Assembly (NCBI GenBank): GCA_935421135.1
Contig: OW285190.1
Coordinates: 11,542,501 to 11,606,500 of the forward strand
DNA length: 64,000 nucleotides
Reading direction: 5' to 3'
Source of the DNA: Bugulina stolonifera
Lineage: Eukaryota > Bryozoa > Gymnolaemata > Cheilostomatida > Bugulidae
Every line of letters begins with the position of its first letter. Position 1 is the first letter of the stretch. Position numbers and translations under genes: made by a program. The notes under the pieces are model-generated. The model made no database searches and was not told where the DNA came from. It was given only the letters and a program-made list of their open reading frames with translations. Shown here in pieces: positions 11,901 to 23,612 of this stretch.

Positions 11901-14900
11901 AACTAGTCAGCCATTGGAACTAAAACTACATTATTAGTCTAGTAGGTATTGTACTGAAGAACATGTACTATAACAATATACATATTATACATGTCCCAAG
12001 TGTACTGACTGCTGTATATTACTAGTTTATACCCTATAAAGCCTGACTGTCAGTTATACAATACCAGGTGATACCATTTTTTATACAAAGCTACTGAGCT
12101 ATAAAATAGTACACTAGTTCACTGAAAATCCTAAATGCACAAACCAATCTGTTATATACACACCTACATGTACCCCACAATACAGTAAGCCCATGAGTAA
12201 AGGGTTGGCACTGTATTAGTGAAATTAAATATAAGCCAGTAAATGCATAAATCATGTTACTATTTAGCTGTGACCAGAGAAATGAACTGTATTTAATAAA
12301 CTCATCTATAATTAATATGCATTTTATATCTATATGTAGCATCTCTATAGCATAGTAAAATAAATGGACTCATTTTACCTGCCATTATGCATGTATATTG
12401 TATCATAATAACATGGAGCTATCACTAACACCATTGCAGACATTAGATACAGTGGAGAATAGGATTATGTAGATTAATAATTGGATATAAATAACATGTT
12501 TTACACACACATATCTACTAATATAGTGCAAATGTAGTAAGGCTATTTATTTTACAATAATGTTATTATTACAAAGTGTATTACTAAGTGTACAGTATAA
12601 AGTGCATGAATGACATTCACCTCAGTGAACACTGTAGTCAAAACTATAATCATATGAATTCTGTGCACATATTGTGTGATGTAACTGTTTACTATTTACT
12701 TATGTATGTATGGTGCACAACATACAAAGTAATAAAATCACATGCACATAGTTTTAATTTTACTATAAATTCTTTGAGTAAGGTGATATATTGTTTTGTA
12801 GCCCATCATAACGTAGGCGTAGAGGCCTACCTGTAACTGTACCATTACAAATACTTACATGTACATGTGTACACTACAGAGTACTTACAATATGTATATC
12901 AGAGAGGTGAGATGTTACAGAGTTCATGGTGCAAGTGTTGTCAGGTACTCAGTGGTGGACAGTAGTACAAGATGGTAGACAATATCCCTACACAACTCCC
13001 TCTATCTCGACGTGCCCACGTAGTGACTAACTCTACTACACACTCTCGCTATCAACGCTCTCAAGGCTGACAGTTCACTTAGAGCAGTAAGCTGTTATGT
13101 AGTTATCTCCTATTCATAAACTTATCTCCTACTCGAGTACCACCGACCGACCAACTGATTGGTATAGCTACAGCAAGTAAGTGGTCACGCTCCCAGCGGC
13201 ACACACACTACTAGAATACGACCACTCTCTGCACGCTTCACTGGTGAATACTTATATGCATCACATTATGTGCATGTAGAATAGAAAATATTGAAAAAAT
13301 GCAATAGACAATAATGGAAGACTGAATAAGAATCACTAATGGTTATAAACACAATAGAAGTGGCTAGTCCCTTGCTAAACCTACAAAGTGCTATTCTATT
13401 AGTATCCAACTATGAACTGTGTACATATAAGTGAGTAGGATAATTACTGCCAGCTTACAATCTAAACACTACACAGGTGAGATTTATATACAAATCTATT
13501 GATGTTAATTTTACACTAATTATCTAATAGTAATTAGTTTTGAGAAAATAGGTACCCAACAGGGTTGATATACAAATACACATATATACCTACATGTACA
13601 TATTTTATAGCCTACATTCCTAGGCCTACTATGCATGCAGGTTGGTCTCTAGTTTATAACACACCAGCAAACAGAAGATACCACCATATTAAACACATTG
13701 CAAGTGACCTATATTGGGAAATTTACCAGGAGTAGCAATTATTTAAGACAAGCTGTTTGTTGTTTGTTTGGTGAGCAATTCAAATTTGCAACAGGGTAGA
13801 CAACCTCTAAATATTGTGTAAAAGAAAATACAACTGTTTGTACTTTGATCAATGCGTTCCTATTGCATTCATCATGGTCAATCATACATGTAAGCAATAT
13901 TGTTAATGATCCAAAGTTGTCCTCTCCCAGCATAGCAAAGTGAGAGAAGACAACTTCCGATTATAATCGGTGGCCTATGAATGCCAATGATGTTGCTAAC
14001 ACTGCTACTGAACACATGCCAAACTATGCATATATTCTACTACCATAAGAATTAACATATAGGCTATGTACACATTTACTTTGATGTGAGTAACCTAAAT
14101 TATTAATACGTTGAAACCCTAAGCATTGTATATGCGGTCATTGACATGGCAAGAGGACGACTCAAAGGGCCATGAATGTTGACCTTTACAAGGAAAGAAA
14201 ACTCTATAATGTGATGAGAAGCACTACAGCTGTAGAATTATCTAATGCTAACTAATGTAAATGGTGTAAAAATGTTCTCCAAAACGAAATATTTTAATAC
14301 AGACCTACCAATTTAACTGTTTACTGGTAGACCAGTATGAATATTATGTACCAGTAACTACGTAAGTAAGGTCTATGTTATCAATAGACATAGGCAATGA
14401 AATAATTACATTATTTTACGCCTTAATGTTTTCTTTAATTAGTATTGATTAAATAAATAAAATAATTCACTAAACAAATGAGGCATTAAGTTCATGAGGT
14501 ATAATATAAACAATTCATGACACCAACAATTAAACTGTGTCAGGTGAGGGAACCCTGTACAAGGTGTATGAATACAAGTTCACTTTGAACTCGGCTTAAA
14601 TTAATTTACTTAGTTATAACCTAAGTAGCACACTAGTGGGGTTTATGTGCAGTTGTAGAATCAGTTAATTAGTTAAACTAAAGAAAACAAATTTAAAATA
14701 CTTACCATGATCATTGACCTAACGATAATTTTAATGAGCCTACAAATATAAAACTGGGTGTACTAAGTTGTTGTCGAGAATTTTTAAGCTAACTGTACCA
14801 TAACCACCACACACCTGCTATTACTAGGCTACTGTATTAATAAGTACACAGCAATAACTGTCATATCACATAGACCTGGTGCTTAGAGGACCTGGATTTA

Positions 14901-14920
14901 ATTTAAAGATAAGAATTGAA
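11901..14920. other. PKA regulatory gene intron 1, middle part
   Basis: AT-rich intron. Apart from the candidate exon 1b at 12889-12927 and its GC-richer upstream flank, nothing was recognised. Confidence 0.4.
12889..12927 (-). CDS. PRKAR1: Candidate alternative first exon (1b) of the PKA regulatory gene
   Basis: On the minus strand, an ATG at 12927 opens 13 codons (MNSVTSHLSDIHI) and stops exactly at a strong donor ATT|GTAAGTAC in phase 0. That is the phase needed by the next exon (8915). The upstream sequence (about 12930-13250) is richer in G+C than the surrounding intron, as a promoter might be. Use of this exon would give an RI protein of about 336 aa lacking the dimerisation/docking domain. 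The splice and frame match are seen; transcription is inference. Confidence 0.4.
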
Positions 14921-14926
14921 TACAAT
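14921..14926. repeat. Target site duplication of element 1 (left copy)
   Basis: TACAAT directly precedes the terminal AGTAGTATAG; the identical hexamer follows the element at 24453-24458. Confidence 0.93.
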
Positions 14927-15442
14927 AGTAGTATAGTCAGTGCAGATCTGCACAGACACCCGGTCATTTCCGCGTCTTATTAGCCCTAGATCCAAAAACT
15001 CCCCGGGCGGACGACCACCCCACCCGTCCTCTCGCCCCCTCCCTTTCCCTAAACCTCACTCTATGTGCAAAGCCCTAGAACCTACCCCCCGATCGCGGGT
15101 GGGGTTTCAAAAACCTCATCGGCTGTTCCGTAGAACCCAGTCTAAAGAGCAAACCCCTCGCCCGGTCCCACGGCTCGGGCAAGGGGGCGCGCGCGTACGC
15201 GCGCGCCCCCCCGCCCCGCGAACCCCACCCGTCCTCCCTCCACCCGTCCCCGCCCCACCCCAAACCCCTCCGCCTCGCCCTCCGCCTCGCTGCGGTTCTC
15301 GTTCGCGAGTCCAGCCGTGGCCCCACGCCGCCGTCCCCCCGCCCCTCCCCCGCTCTCCCGCCCCAACGACCCGTCGCTACCCTCGCGGGCGGACCGTCGG
15401 CTGGAGTAGGGTGAAGCGAAGGAAAATACGGGTTAGAGTAAT
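14927..15442. repeat. Element 1 left terminal inverted repeat
   Basis: Inverted and nearly identical to 23911-24452; the size difference comes from extra G-rich units in the right copy. It is very GC-rich against an AT-rich host, and contains GCGCGCGTACGCGCGCG, itself a palindrome, near 15187-15205. Long ORFs through it on both strands are compositional. Confidence 0.92.
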
Positions 15443-15471
15443 GGTGTGTGATGTATTCTAGAATAGATGAT

Positions 15472-15735
15472 ATACGACCATGAAAAATATGAGTCGGGGT
15501 AATGATACGCGAGTTTGTTTTAATTTTCAATACGTTTGAGAGTAATAATATAAAACTAAGTGATAAAAAACCTGATACACAACTATGAAAAATATGAGTA
15601 AGGGTAATGATACACGAGTTTGTTTTAATTTTCAATACGTTTGAGAGTAATAATATAAAACTAAGTGATAAAAACCGATATACGACTATGAAGAATATGA
15701 GTAAGGCTAACGATACACGAGTTTGAGAGTAATAA
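15472..15735. repeat. About 100-bp tandem repeat inside the left end of element 1
   Basis: Three copies, the last shortened, of a unit running from ATACGAC.ATGAA.AATATGAG to GAGAGTAATAATAT. Related words (CATTACTCTAAC, TATTACTCTCAAACG) recur in the corresponding part of element 2 (44450-44770), so the sequence belongs to the element and is not a host satellite. Confidence 0.8.
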
Positions 15736-15791
15736 TATGAAATCAATTGATAAGTAGACACGAATGAGTGTGAATGACAAAAGTTTTTGCC

Positions 15792-17112
15792 TCAAAACTG
15801 TGCAGTGGCGGGGAGGAGACGCTCGCCGAGGATGGAGTCTAGAATGGCACAATCGTAGAATGTTCTCCCGCTCTTGGAAGTCTTCTGTCCCTTGTACACC
15901 ATCACGGAGGGGAGGAGGTCTTTCATCGAAACTGCCAGACGTCCCGGAAGGAAGACCTCTCCCTTTCTTTCTTCGTTTCCAATCCGACACTCGTAGGTGG
16001 CAATGGAGTTGCTCGCATTATCACCATCACCGCATCTTGGGACGTAAGCGGGTCGGAGCGCGGTCACCACCAGCACAGAACCAACGGGGAATGAAGATAG
16101 CGTTTGCACTCGAAAAAATTCTTCCAACTGGGCCAAGGTCTTCTTTCTCAAGTCACCGGCCAGCTTTTTCATGGCTGCTCCTGGCAGGGAGCACACGCTC
16201 TCGATACGGTTGAATGTGTTTTGTCCTTTAGCGGTCTCCTGCTGTCCCAAGTACACCATGATCCTAGGTGGAAGGGTAAGGTCCTTTAGCTCCTCTTCTT
16301 TGACATCCGCTAGCTTGGGCATGGCGTGACGAATGTTGGTGTGAAAGCTGATGCAATGTCTCATCCCCTTGTCATCCACATAGCTTGCCCTGGCTAAGAA
16401 TGCTTTTCCGAATGCCGTTTCAACCACCGAACCTCCACTCACTTCTAGCACAGTTCCTGGCTCTAGCTCTGACAACTTCACCGTTGTCTGCAGAGAGCTC
16501 CTCTTCTCCGCTCCCATGCTCCTACAATAACGAAAGTGGTGTATATAGATTCGACAAAGTGGTTAAACGGGAGAAAGATAGTACGGTAATTTATAGATAT
16601 ACGAACAGGGCTACTTACATTAGGGTTGCCGCCACTGCACGAGCCTTCTCCAGGCTTAGTCCCCCGCTCTTTTTCTTCCCCTTGCAAGGGGACTTCGTAG
16701 CTTTTTTTCCCTTCGTCGTCGTCTCACCACCATCCATTTCTTCCGTAGCCGTATCGGCTCCGTGGCCATCATCATCATCATCATCTGATATTACAATCAC
16801 CTGGGATTTCTTCTTTTTCTTAGCACAGATTTCATCTCCTTTTGGGTTCTTCCTCTTCTTGGTTGTTGTGGTCTCGCCCCTATCCGAGGCCCGCTCCGGG
16901 GAGGACGGAGAGTCCGCCATGTTAGAAAGATCCTTTCGGGCAAGACTCCCCACTCCTATTATTTTCCCCTTCTTCCGTGCCTCTTTTAACGCATCCACCT
17001 CTTCTTTCCTCTTCTGACTGCACTCTTCTTCTTCAATAATTCCATCCATTTGTGAGTCCGTTAAGCCCGCAAATAGCTCTTCTTGGTTTTGGACTATGTT
17101 GTCAGTATCCAT
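15792..17112 (-). CDS. Element 1 basic, two-repeat protein (candidate DNA-binding accessory protein)
   Basis: Minus-strand exons 16619-17112 and 15792-16521 with a 97-bp GT-AG intron give about 407 aa, apparently intact. The N-terminal exon has NQEELFAGLT.SQMDGIIE, then runs of Lys (KKKRK, KKKKK) and Asp (ISDDDDDDG), and looks disordered and nuclear. The second exon contains two similar halves: LEPGTVLEVSGGSVVETAFG...IMVYLGQQ and FPVGSVLVVTALRP...VMVYKGQKTS. That is, a G(S/T)VL-V strand start followed about 70 residues on by (I/V)MVY(L/K)GQ. The repeated beta-rich pattern suggests tandem OB-like folds, as in single-strand DNA-binding proteins, but this is inference. The same gene is in element 2. 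Confidence 0.75.
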
Positions 17113-17194
17113 TGATAATGTACTATTGTAGTAGTGTAGCTGTACAGTAGTGATGTGCTGAACTTTGAATGCTGAGACTGTGATCCCACTCTCC

Positions 17195-17201
17195 CTTTAT
17201 A
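17195..17201 (-). promoter_or_regulatory. TATA box for the two-repeat protein gene (element 1)
   Basis: TATAAAG on the minus strand, about 85 bp upstream of the ATG and just outside the central array. The same GTTGTATAAAGGGAGAG context occurs at 42871-42886 in element 2, which supports a real core promoter. Confidence 0.6.
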
Positions 17202-17244
17202 CAACTGCTCATTTCTTGACTCCTCCCTTTTTTTATCCAATCTC

Positions 17245-17975
17245 AATGTGACCCGATGCACCCCGATGTGAATCCGAAGCCTCCCGATGCATCCCGATGT
17301 GAATCCGAAGCTTCCCGATGCATCCCGATGTGATTCCGAAGCTTCCCGATGCATCCCGATGTGATTCCGATGCATCCCAATGTGAATCCGAAGGTTCCCG
17401 ATGCATCCCGATGTGAATCCGAAGCTTCCCGATGCATCCCGATGTGATTCCGAAGCTTCCCGATGCATCCCGATGTGATTCCGAAGCTTCCCGATGCATC
17501 CCGATGCATCCCGATGTGATTCCGAAGCTTCCCGATGTATCCCGATGTGTCCCGATGTGTCAATTCACATCGGGGTGCATCGGGATGCATCGGGAGGCTT
17601 CGGAATCACATCGGGATGCATCGGGAAGCTTCGGATTCACATCGGGATGCATCGGGAAGCTTCGGAATCACATCGGGATGCATCGGGAAGCTTCGGATTC
17701 ACATCGGGATGCATCGGGAAGCTTCGGAATCACATCGGGATGGATCGGGAAGCTTCGGATTCACATCGGGATGCATCGGGAGGCTTCGGATTCACATCGG
17801 GATGCATCGGGAAGCTTCGGAATCACATCGGGATGCATCGGGAAGCTTCGGAATCACATCGGGAAGCTTCGGAATCACATCGGGATGCATCGGGAAGCTT
17901 CGGATTCACATCGGGGTGCATCGGAAGGCTTCGGATTCACATCGGGAAGCTTCGGATTCACATCGGGGTGGTATT
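17245..17975. repeat. Element 1 central array: 31-bp units forming a giant palindrome
   Basis: Units of about 31 bp made from CATCGGGATG, CATCGGGAAG and CTTCGGAAT run in one orientation from 17245 to about 17560 and in the opposite orientation from about 17568 to 17975, with the turning point near 17563. The arms are long near-perfect inverted repeats. The array lies between the divergent promoters of the two element genes. The several overlapping ORFs across it, reading GCIGKLR/HREASES, are artefacts of a period that is open in several frames. Confidence 0.95.
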
Positions 17976-18019
17976 GCCAAGGGTGGGGAAATGGTTAGAC
18001 TCCGCCCACTGAATACTAC

Positions 18020-18026
18020 TATTTAA
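18020..18026 (+). promoter_or_regulatory. TATA-like box for PolB (element 1)
   Basis: TATTTAA follows the array and precedes the PolB start by about 260 bp. Its counterpart in element 2 is TATTTAA on the minus strand at 42263-42269, in the same GAATACTACTATTTAA context. Confidence 0.55.
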
Positions 18027-18283
18027 GGTATGAGTTTCTCACTTTAGCAGTATGAACAATCAGCCTCTAGTCAACAGAGTGAGAGTAAACAGAGACAGCT
18101 ACCTACTAGTCAACAAGTAGAACATAAGGTTAGTGTTAAATGGAGTAATTGGCAGCAATTGTGAAGTGTTTATTGTATAAAATGCTATCAAGCTAAAAAA
18201 TGACTCACACCCTACTGCTATTTATTTTTATAAGGAGACTAAACAGAGACACCTACCTTCTAGCCAGCACATGATCAGCAGAG

Positions 18284-21200
18284 ATGTCAACAAGTGAAAA
18301 AGAAGGTTAGTGCTAAATGAGGTATTTGGTAGCAATTGTGGATTGTTTATTGTTTATGTAGTGTGAAGTAAAAGAATAATAACTTACACCCTACCATTTT
18401 TTTTTTTATAGGGGGAGAGACCTCTCGTCAGGTCGAGCACACCTGTCAACTATGCGGTCTGGTTCTCAGAACAGCGTTTTCTCTAGACAGGCACACGAAG
18501 AGAATGCATGCACAGGCTCACCCGCACAAGTGCCCCGTTTGTGGCGGATGTTTTGATGGGAGGAGAAAGCTAGGTCATCACATGAGGCGATTTCATAGCG
18601 AGGGTAAGGTGGAAAAAGATGAGGGAGGTGCAGAGAAGTTTGATGATGTTTTCTGGTCTAAACCGCCAACAGCTGAAGAGGGGGATGAGATGGGGGTGCT
18701 ACTAGCCCGCTATTGGAGCTCCATCAGGTCCGCAATACACTCTCGTCCCGTGGAAGATATTCTCAATGTTCGAGTGTGGAGAGGGGAAGGTGAAGACGAA
18801 GGAGATGAAGAGGTGTGGACTAAGTTGAGAGCAATGTGGAAGAGAGTGCCTTGTACTGTGAAGATTAACTGTAGCGCTGGAGTCATCCTCGAGCATAAGA
18901 CCAGTGGAGAGTTGCGCTACTTTCACTCATCGAGCAACAATGCCGCATTCTTCCCCAAACCAAGACTGATCAGAACAGAGAATGAGATGAGAGAGTTTTG
19001 CGAATCTGTGCAGGAGCTCGACTTGAGAGAGAGGTCAGCACAAAGGAGACCGAATACCGCTTGGGCTTTACGTCACATTGCGAATCTGACATTCTACATC
19101 TATAAACTCCTAGAGATTGGCAAGGTGGGCGGTGTAGTGAGCAAACTCCCAGACTACATACTTAACAACCGACACGTGATAGCACTAGACATAGACTTTT
19201 GGGCTAGAGGAGGTGCGCGTCCCTACTCAGACAACTTGTGTTTCTTTAGATGCTTGGCCATGATGTATGACTGTAACTGCGACCAAAAGAAGGGATGTCG
19301 TTGCCGTCGCCCCTCTTGCACCACAACACATCGCTTATTTAAACAATACATGAGACAAACTAAATCTTCTTCCCCACCCTCATCAACTTTGTCAGACTTC
19401 CCCGGGGTGGACTCGAGTGATCTACTGGCCTTGAAGATCATTTTGACGTATCTATAATAGTCTTCTGTCTAACTGATGAGGAGGTAGCTCCGATAGTTTG
19501 GTCATCCGGGGCACGAAACAAAGCCCATAAACTCTTCGTCAACATGTACGAAAAACACTTCAGCTGAATAAAGAATGTTGATTCGTTTGCCAGATGTTTC
19601 ACCTGCAAGCTGTGCGATAGCGCGTTTACACGCTTGTCCAGCCTACGACGACACAAGTGCTCGCCAGAAGAAGCATCGGTGTTCGTTTTCCCTGGTGGAA
19701 CGTTTGGACCCCCGCCAACCATATTCACAAAACTCAAGCGAGTGGCAGGAATAGAGGTGGTGAACCCCGACCTCTTATACTACCCCTACTATATCACCTA
19801 TGATATCGAATGCTTCATGCCAAAAGACAACCTACCAACTAACACCACCACGATGACTTTTAGTGCAAGACACGAGCTACTGAGCATATCCGCGTGTTCT
19901 AACGTCCCGGGGTTTGAGCGAGCCAAGTGTTTTGTGAGGAGCGTCGACAGCAAGGATGGGACGAAGTGCATTCGTCAATTCGTCCAATACATAGCAAAGA
20001 TTGCTGACGTGGCAGGAGATTTGTTCGGAGAAAGATTCCAGGATGTACGCGAGCGACTCTCTACCTTCCTCGCGGATCGGGCGGATAGAGAAGAGGCCTT
20101 TGCTGACGACAAGTTCTCTAACGTCTCGACTTACAGGGTGAAGTCCGGTCTCTCCGGATTAGAAAGAGAATTAGAACAGCACATCTCCAGCGTTCCGGTG
20201 GTCGGCTTCAACTCGCAAAAGTATGACCTAAATATACTAAAGGGGCCTTTACTTCGCTCTCTACAAGAGGAGGAGGGAGAAGATTTTGTTTTCATCGTTA
20301 AGCGTGTTAACAGTATGTCCTGCGTGGAGAGTAGACGTTTTAGATTCCTTGACATATGCAACTTTATCGCACCAGGCTTCAACTACTCAAAATACTTGAA
20401 GGCATTTGGCGTGTCAGAGAGTAAGGGATTCTTTCCTTACGACTGGGTAGATTCCCTGAGAAGGTTGGATCATCACGGACTCCCTCCCCGAGAGAGTTTT
20501 TTCAACTCGCTGACTCAGCAAGAATTGAGCCAGCAAGATTATCACCACTGTCAGCTCGTGTGGGAAAGAGAGAACATGGAAACGTTCAGGGATTTCCTCA
20601 TCTGGTACAACAACCTCGATGTGGCCCCATTCATCGAGGCCATTGCACGTCAGAGCTCTATCTATCGACAAAAGGGTATTGATATGTTGAAATCTGCAAT
20701 CTCGCTTCCAGGCTTGGCTATCAGATGGTTGTTTATGGAGGTGGAGGCCCGACCTTACGGCTACTCTCCTCCGCAAGCCGCTCTCCCGCTGCATAGGTTA
20801 ATGTCTCTCCGAGGCGAACTTTGCAACTCACAACCCATATGTCTGTTCGATGAGGAGAGCAAAAGTCTGTACCACACTCTCCGTGATAACCTCGTGGGAG
20901 GGCCAAGCATCATCTTTCACAGACATCATGAAGTTGGAGTGACCTCTATTCGAGAGAAGATTTATGGCACATCCGCAAAACCCTGTAGGTCCATTCTGGG
21001 AGTCGATGCCAACGCTCTCTACCTATACTGCATGATGGGGAATATGCCTACGGGTTATCCCAGGCGGAGGCTAGAGAGCCGAGGCTTTGCTCTGGAACCC
21101 GTTAAAAAGTTCAGCAAAGTGGCGCATGGATGGTTAGAGTTCCAATCGTGGAAGAGAGGAGAGGTCATCCTTCACCAACAGAATGGAGGAGAAATGAGGA

Positions 21201-23384
21201 TAGGTTGTCACAACCTACCGGTGGATGGTTATAGCGAACAGAGTCGGACTGTGTACCAATTCCACGGTTGCTACTGGCACGGACACGAGTGCGAGCTAGG
21301 AGGGAATGGAAAAGGTGTCAGAAACATGACGAATGAAGAGCTCCGGGTGGACACTGCGAGGAAAGAAGATTACATCAAGGCTCTAGGCTATAAGCTCATC
21401 ACCACTCGGGAGTGTGAGTGGGGAGCGCGAGTTCGTTCGGATGAAGAGGTTAGGACATTTCTCTCCGTCTTCTTTTCTTCTCTCTATCCAGAGAGGGGTT
21501 GTGTCAACCTCGATAAAATAATCAACAGTATTCGTAGTGGAGAGTACTACGGTTTAGTGGAGTGTGACATTTCCGTACCCGAAGAGCTAAAAGCGAAGTT
21601 CTCTGAGATGGCACCTATTTTCAAGAATATAAATGTGGGAAGAGAACACCTTAGCGAACACATGCGCGCTTTTGCCAAACAGAACGGATTCTTGAAGAGA
21701 CCTCAGCGAATGCTCGTGGGGAGTCTTTTTGGCGAGCGAATCACACTACTCACCGATCTGGCTAGATGGTATCTAGATCAAGGTTTGATAATTACCAGGG
21801 TCTATCAGTTTGTTCACTTTATCCCACGAGCCGTCTTCAAAGACTTTGGTTCTTCGGTCTCAGACGCAAGGAGAGGGGGAGATCTGGACCCTGATCTGGC
21901 CCTCTTGGCCAGCACCAGCAAGCTCGTTGGGAATTCAGCCTACGGAAAGACCATAACAAATAAAGAGAAACATAAGACTGTCAAGTATGTAGAGACAGTA
22001 GAGGGGGCGGCCGTCAAAGTGAGGAGTAGGCACTTTTCTAGTCTCAACGAAGTCGATGAAAACTACTTTGAGATAGAGCTTCACAAGAAAAAGGTAAGTG
22101 TTGACAATCTTTCTTACTTTGACTCTTGGTTTGACAAAACTTTTTCCGAGTGGAAGGGTGAACTTTCTCTCTCTCTCTCTCTCTTTCTTTTAGATTCGAA
22201 TGGATGTTCCATCCGTCGTAGGATTCGTCATCCTCCAGAGAGCCAAGTTGAGGATGCTAGAGTTCTACTACGACTTTATGGATAGGTGAGTAGAACTAGA
22301 CTATACAAAGATTTTATCAAATCCTTTTCTATTTATTCTTCGGTGTCAGCAACCTCTAACTCGCCCGATTTATTTTCACAGATTCGTCAGCAGAGAGGAC
22401 TTTGAGTACGTAGAAATGGATACGGATAGCGCTTACATGGCCCTGAGTGCTCGCAATATAGATGAGGTCATCCGAAAAGATAAAAAAGAAGAGTTCTACA
22501 GAGAGTATGGTAAATGGTTTCCCAGACCCTTCTGCGATAGCCACAAGGGAGACTTTATCACAACCAAGGTGCTCGGGCAAGAGTGGGAGATGAGGGAATG
22601 TTGTGAGAAGGTGCAGCGATACGAAACACGAACCCCTGGTCTGTTTAAGGAGGAGTTTCGGGGGGAGGGGGTCATCGCGCTCAACTCAAAAACTTACTTT
22701 TGTTGGTCCGCTGACGGCGATAGCAAGTATAGTAGCAAAGGACTAAATAAAAGAGGAAACACCCTAACCAAAGAGAAGTTCCTCTCCGTGCTCAAAACAG
22801 GGGAGTCGGTGAGAGGAGACAATCGGGGTTTTATCAGAAGAGGAAATCAAACGTATAGCTATACCCAGCTAAAGACCGGACTCACCTACTTCTACGGTAA
22901 GCGGAAGGTTGCGGAAGACGGGGTGAGTACGAGTCCTATAGAATGTTAGTACTGATTTCTCGGAGATGAGACTACTTCATTCGATAAATCGGAGAGTAAA
23001 CGAACAGTGCATCATAACCCTTGTATATATATATATATATATATATCCGTATAATTTTTTTTCACATTCACTCTCTATTGTAAGGGGTCTCCGTCCTCAA
23101 AACGGAGGGTTTGCCGGTTGTAGCCTTAAAACCGAGCAATAAAACACTAGCTAATACATTAAAAACCATTTACCTCTCCAAACCAAAGGGGTAGACGGTA
23201 CTAGCGCAGCTTCCGCTCATACTCACCCCTTATCAGTTCACATTTCTTCTATTGTCTTCATTCGTAGGTGGGGGGTGACATCGCACGCGCACGATGCGCT
23301 CTCTCCCTATCGGAGTTTGCTACCCGGGGGAAAGTGGACGCGGTGGTCAAAGAAATTGGTGGCGAGTCAACGACATCATCGTAG
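18284..23384 (+). CDS. Family-B DNA polymerase with N-terminal C2H2 fingers (element 1; one frameshift, one stop)
   Basis: Exons: 18284-18305, 18412-22093, 22194-22285, 22382-22922, and probably 23268-23384. Two C2H2 fingers (CQLC...HTKRMH, CPVC...HMRRFH) open the protein and a third CKLC finger precedes the exonuclease. Exo motifs are YDIECF (19799-19816), GFNSQKYD and YNNLD. Pol motifs are A, GVDANALYLY (near 21000); B, KLVGNSAYG (near 21930); C, MDTDS (22416-22430); then KYSSKG. The type matches pfam DNA_pol_B_2, the protein-primed organellar/viral group. An FHGCYWHG...ECEW segment (21262-21420) lies between motifs A and B. Near 19433 a base is missing, and a TGA replaces Trp near 19565, so this copy is probably inactive. 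Protein priming is inferred from the family. Confidence 0.9.
22923..23267 (+). other. Last PolB intron with (AT)n tract, or alternative 3' end
   Basis: GGG|GTGAGT at 22923 and CGTAG| at 23267 are kept in element 2. Reading through the donor gives a short tail ending at 22949. The stretch holds (TA)n at about 23022-23046 and two stem-loops followed by AATAAA, so a shorter transcript could end inside it. Confidence 0.55.
23083..23146 (+). terminator. Twin stem-loop plus AATAAA 3' end motif (element 1)
   Basis: CTCCGT...ACGGAG forms one hairpin and CCGGTTGTAGCCTTAAAACCG a second, followed by AATAAAAC. The same block occurs after PolB in element 2 (minus, 36590-36650) and after the other gene of element 2 (plus, 44643-44707). 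Confidence 0.65.
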
Positions 23385-23399
23385 AGGCGGGTCTATTTG

Positions 23400-23402
<3 letters not shown>

Positions 23403-23469
<67 letters not shown>

Positions 23470-23515
23470 GTGATGGTGATGATGATGATGATGATGATGG
23501 TGATGATGATGGCGA
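23403..23515. repeat. GAT trinucleotide microsatellite
   Basis: An almost pure (GAT)n/(ATG)n tract with a few GTG interruptions, just after the PolB stop. Element 2 has a (CAT/CGT)n tract at the equivalent place (36238-36332). The methionine-run ORF here is not a gene. Confidence 0.95.
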
Positions 23516-23612
23516 TGAGAAGACAAGCATCCATCTATCCCGTTTATCTATTTCTATTTCTACCCCTCCGAGCGATGATGTCGTCGGCTAACCTCCTCGC
23601 GAAGTCCACGGT

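Noticed and set aside
14940..15461. Pro/Arg-rich ORFs through the element 1 TIRs (also 23939-24439)
   Set aside because: GC-rich TIR composition; present on both strands and frame-shifted between the two TIR copies.
17245..17975. CRISPR array
   Set aside because: Eukaryotic context; units are contiguous with no unique spacers.
17233..18026. Several overlapping long ORFs on both strands (HREASES/GCIGKLR repeats)
   Set aside because: They are translations of the 31-bp tandem array in several frames at once; no codon bias and no start context.
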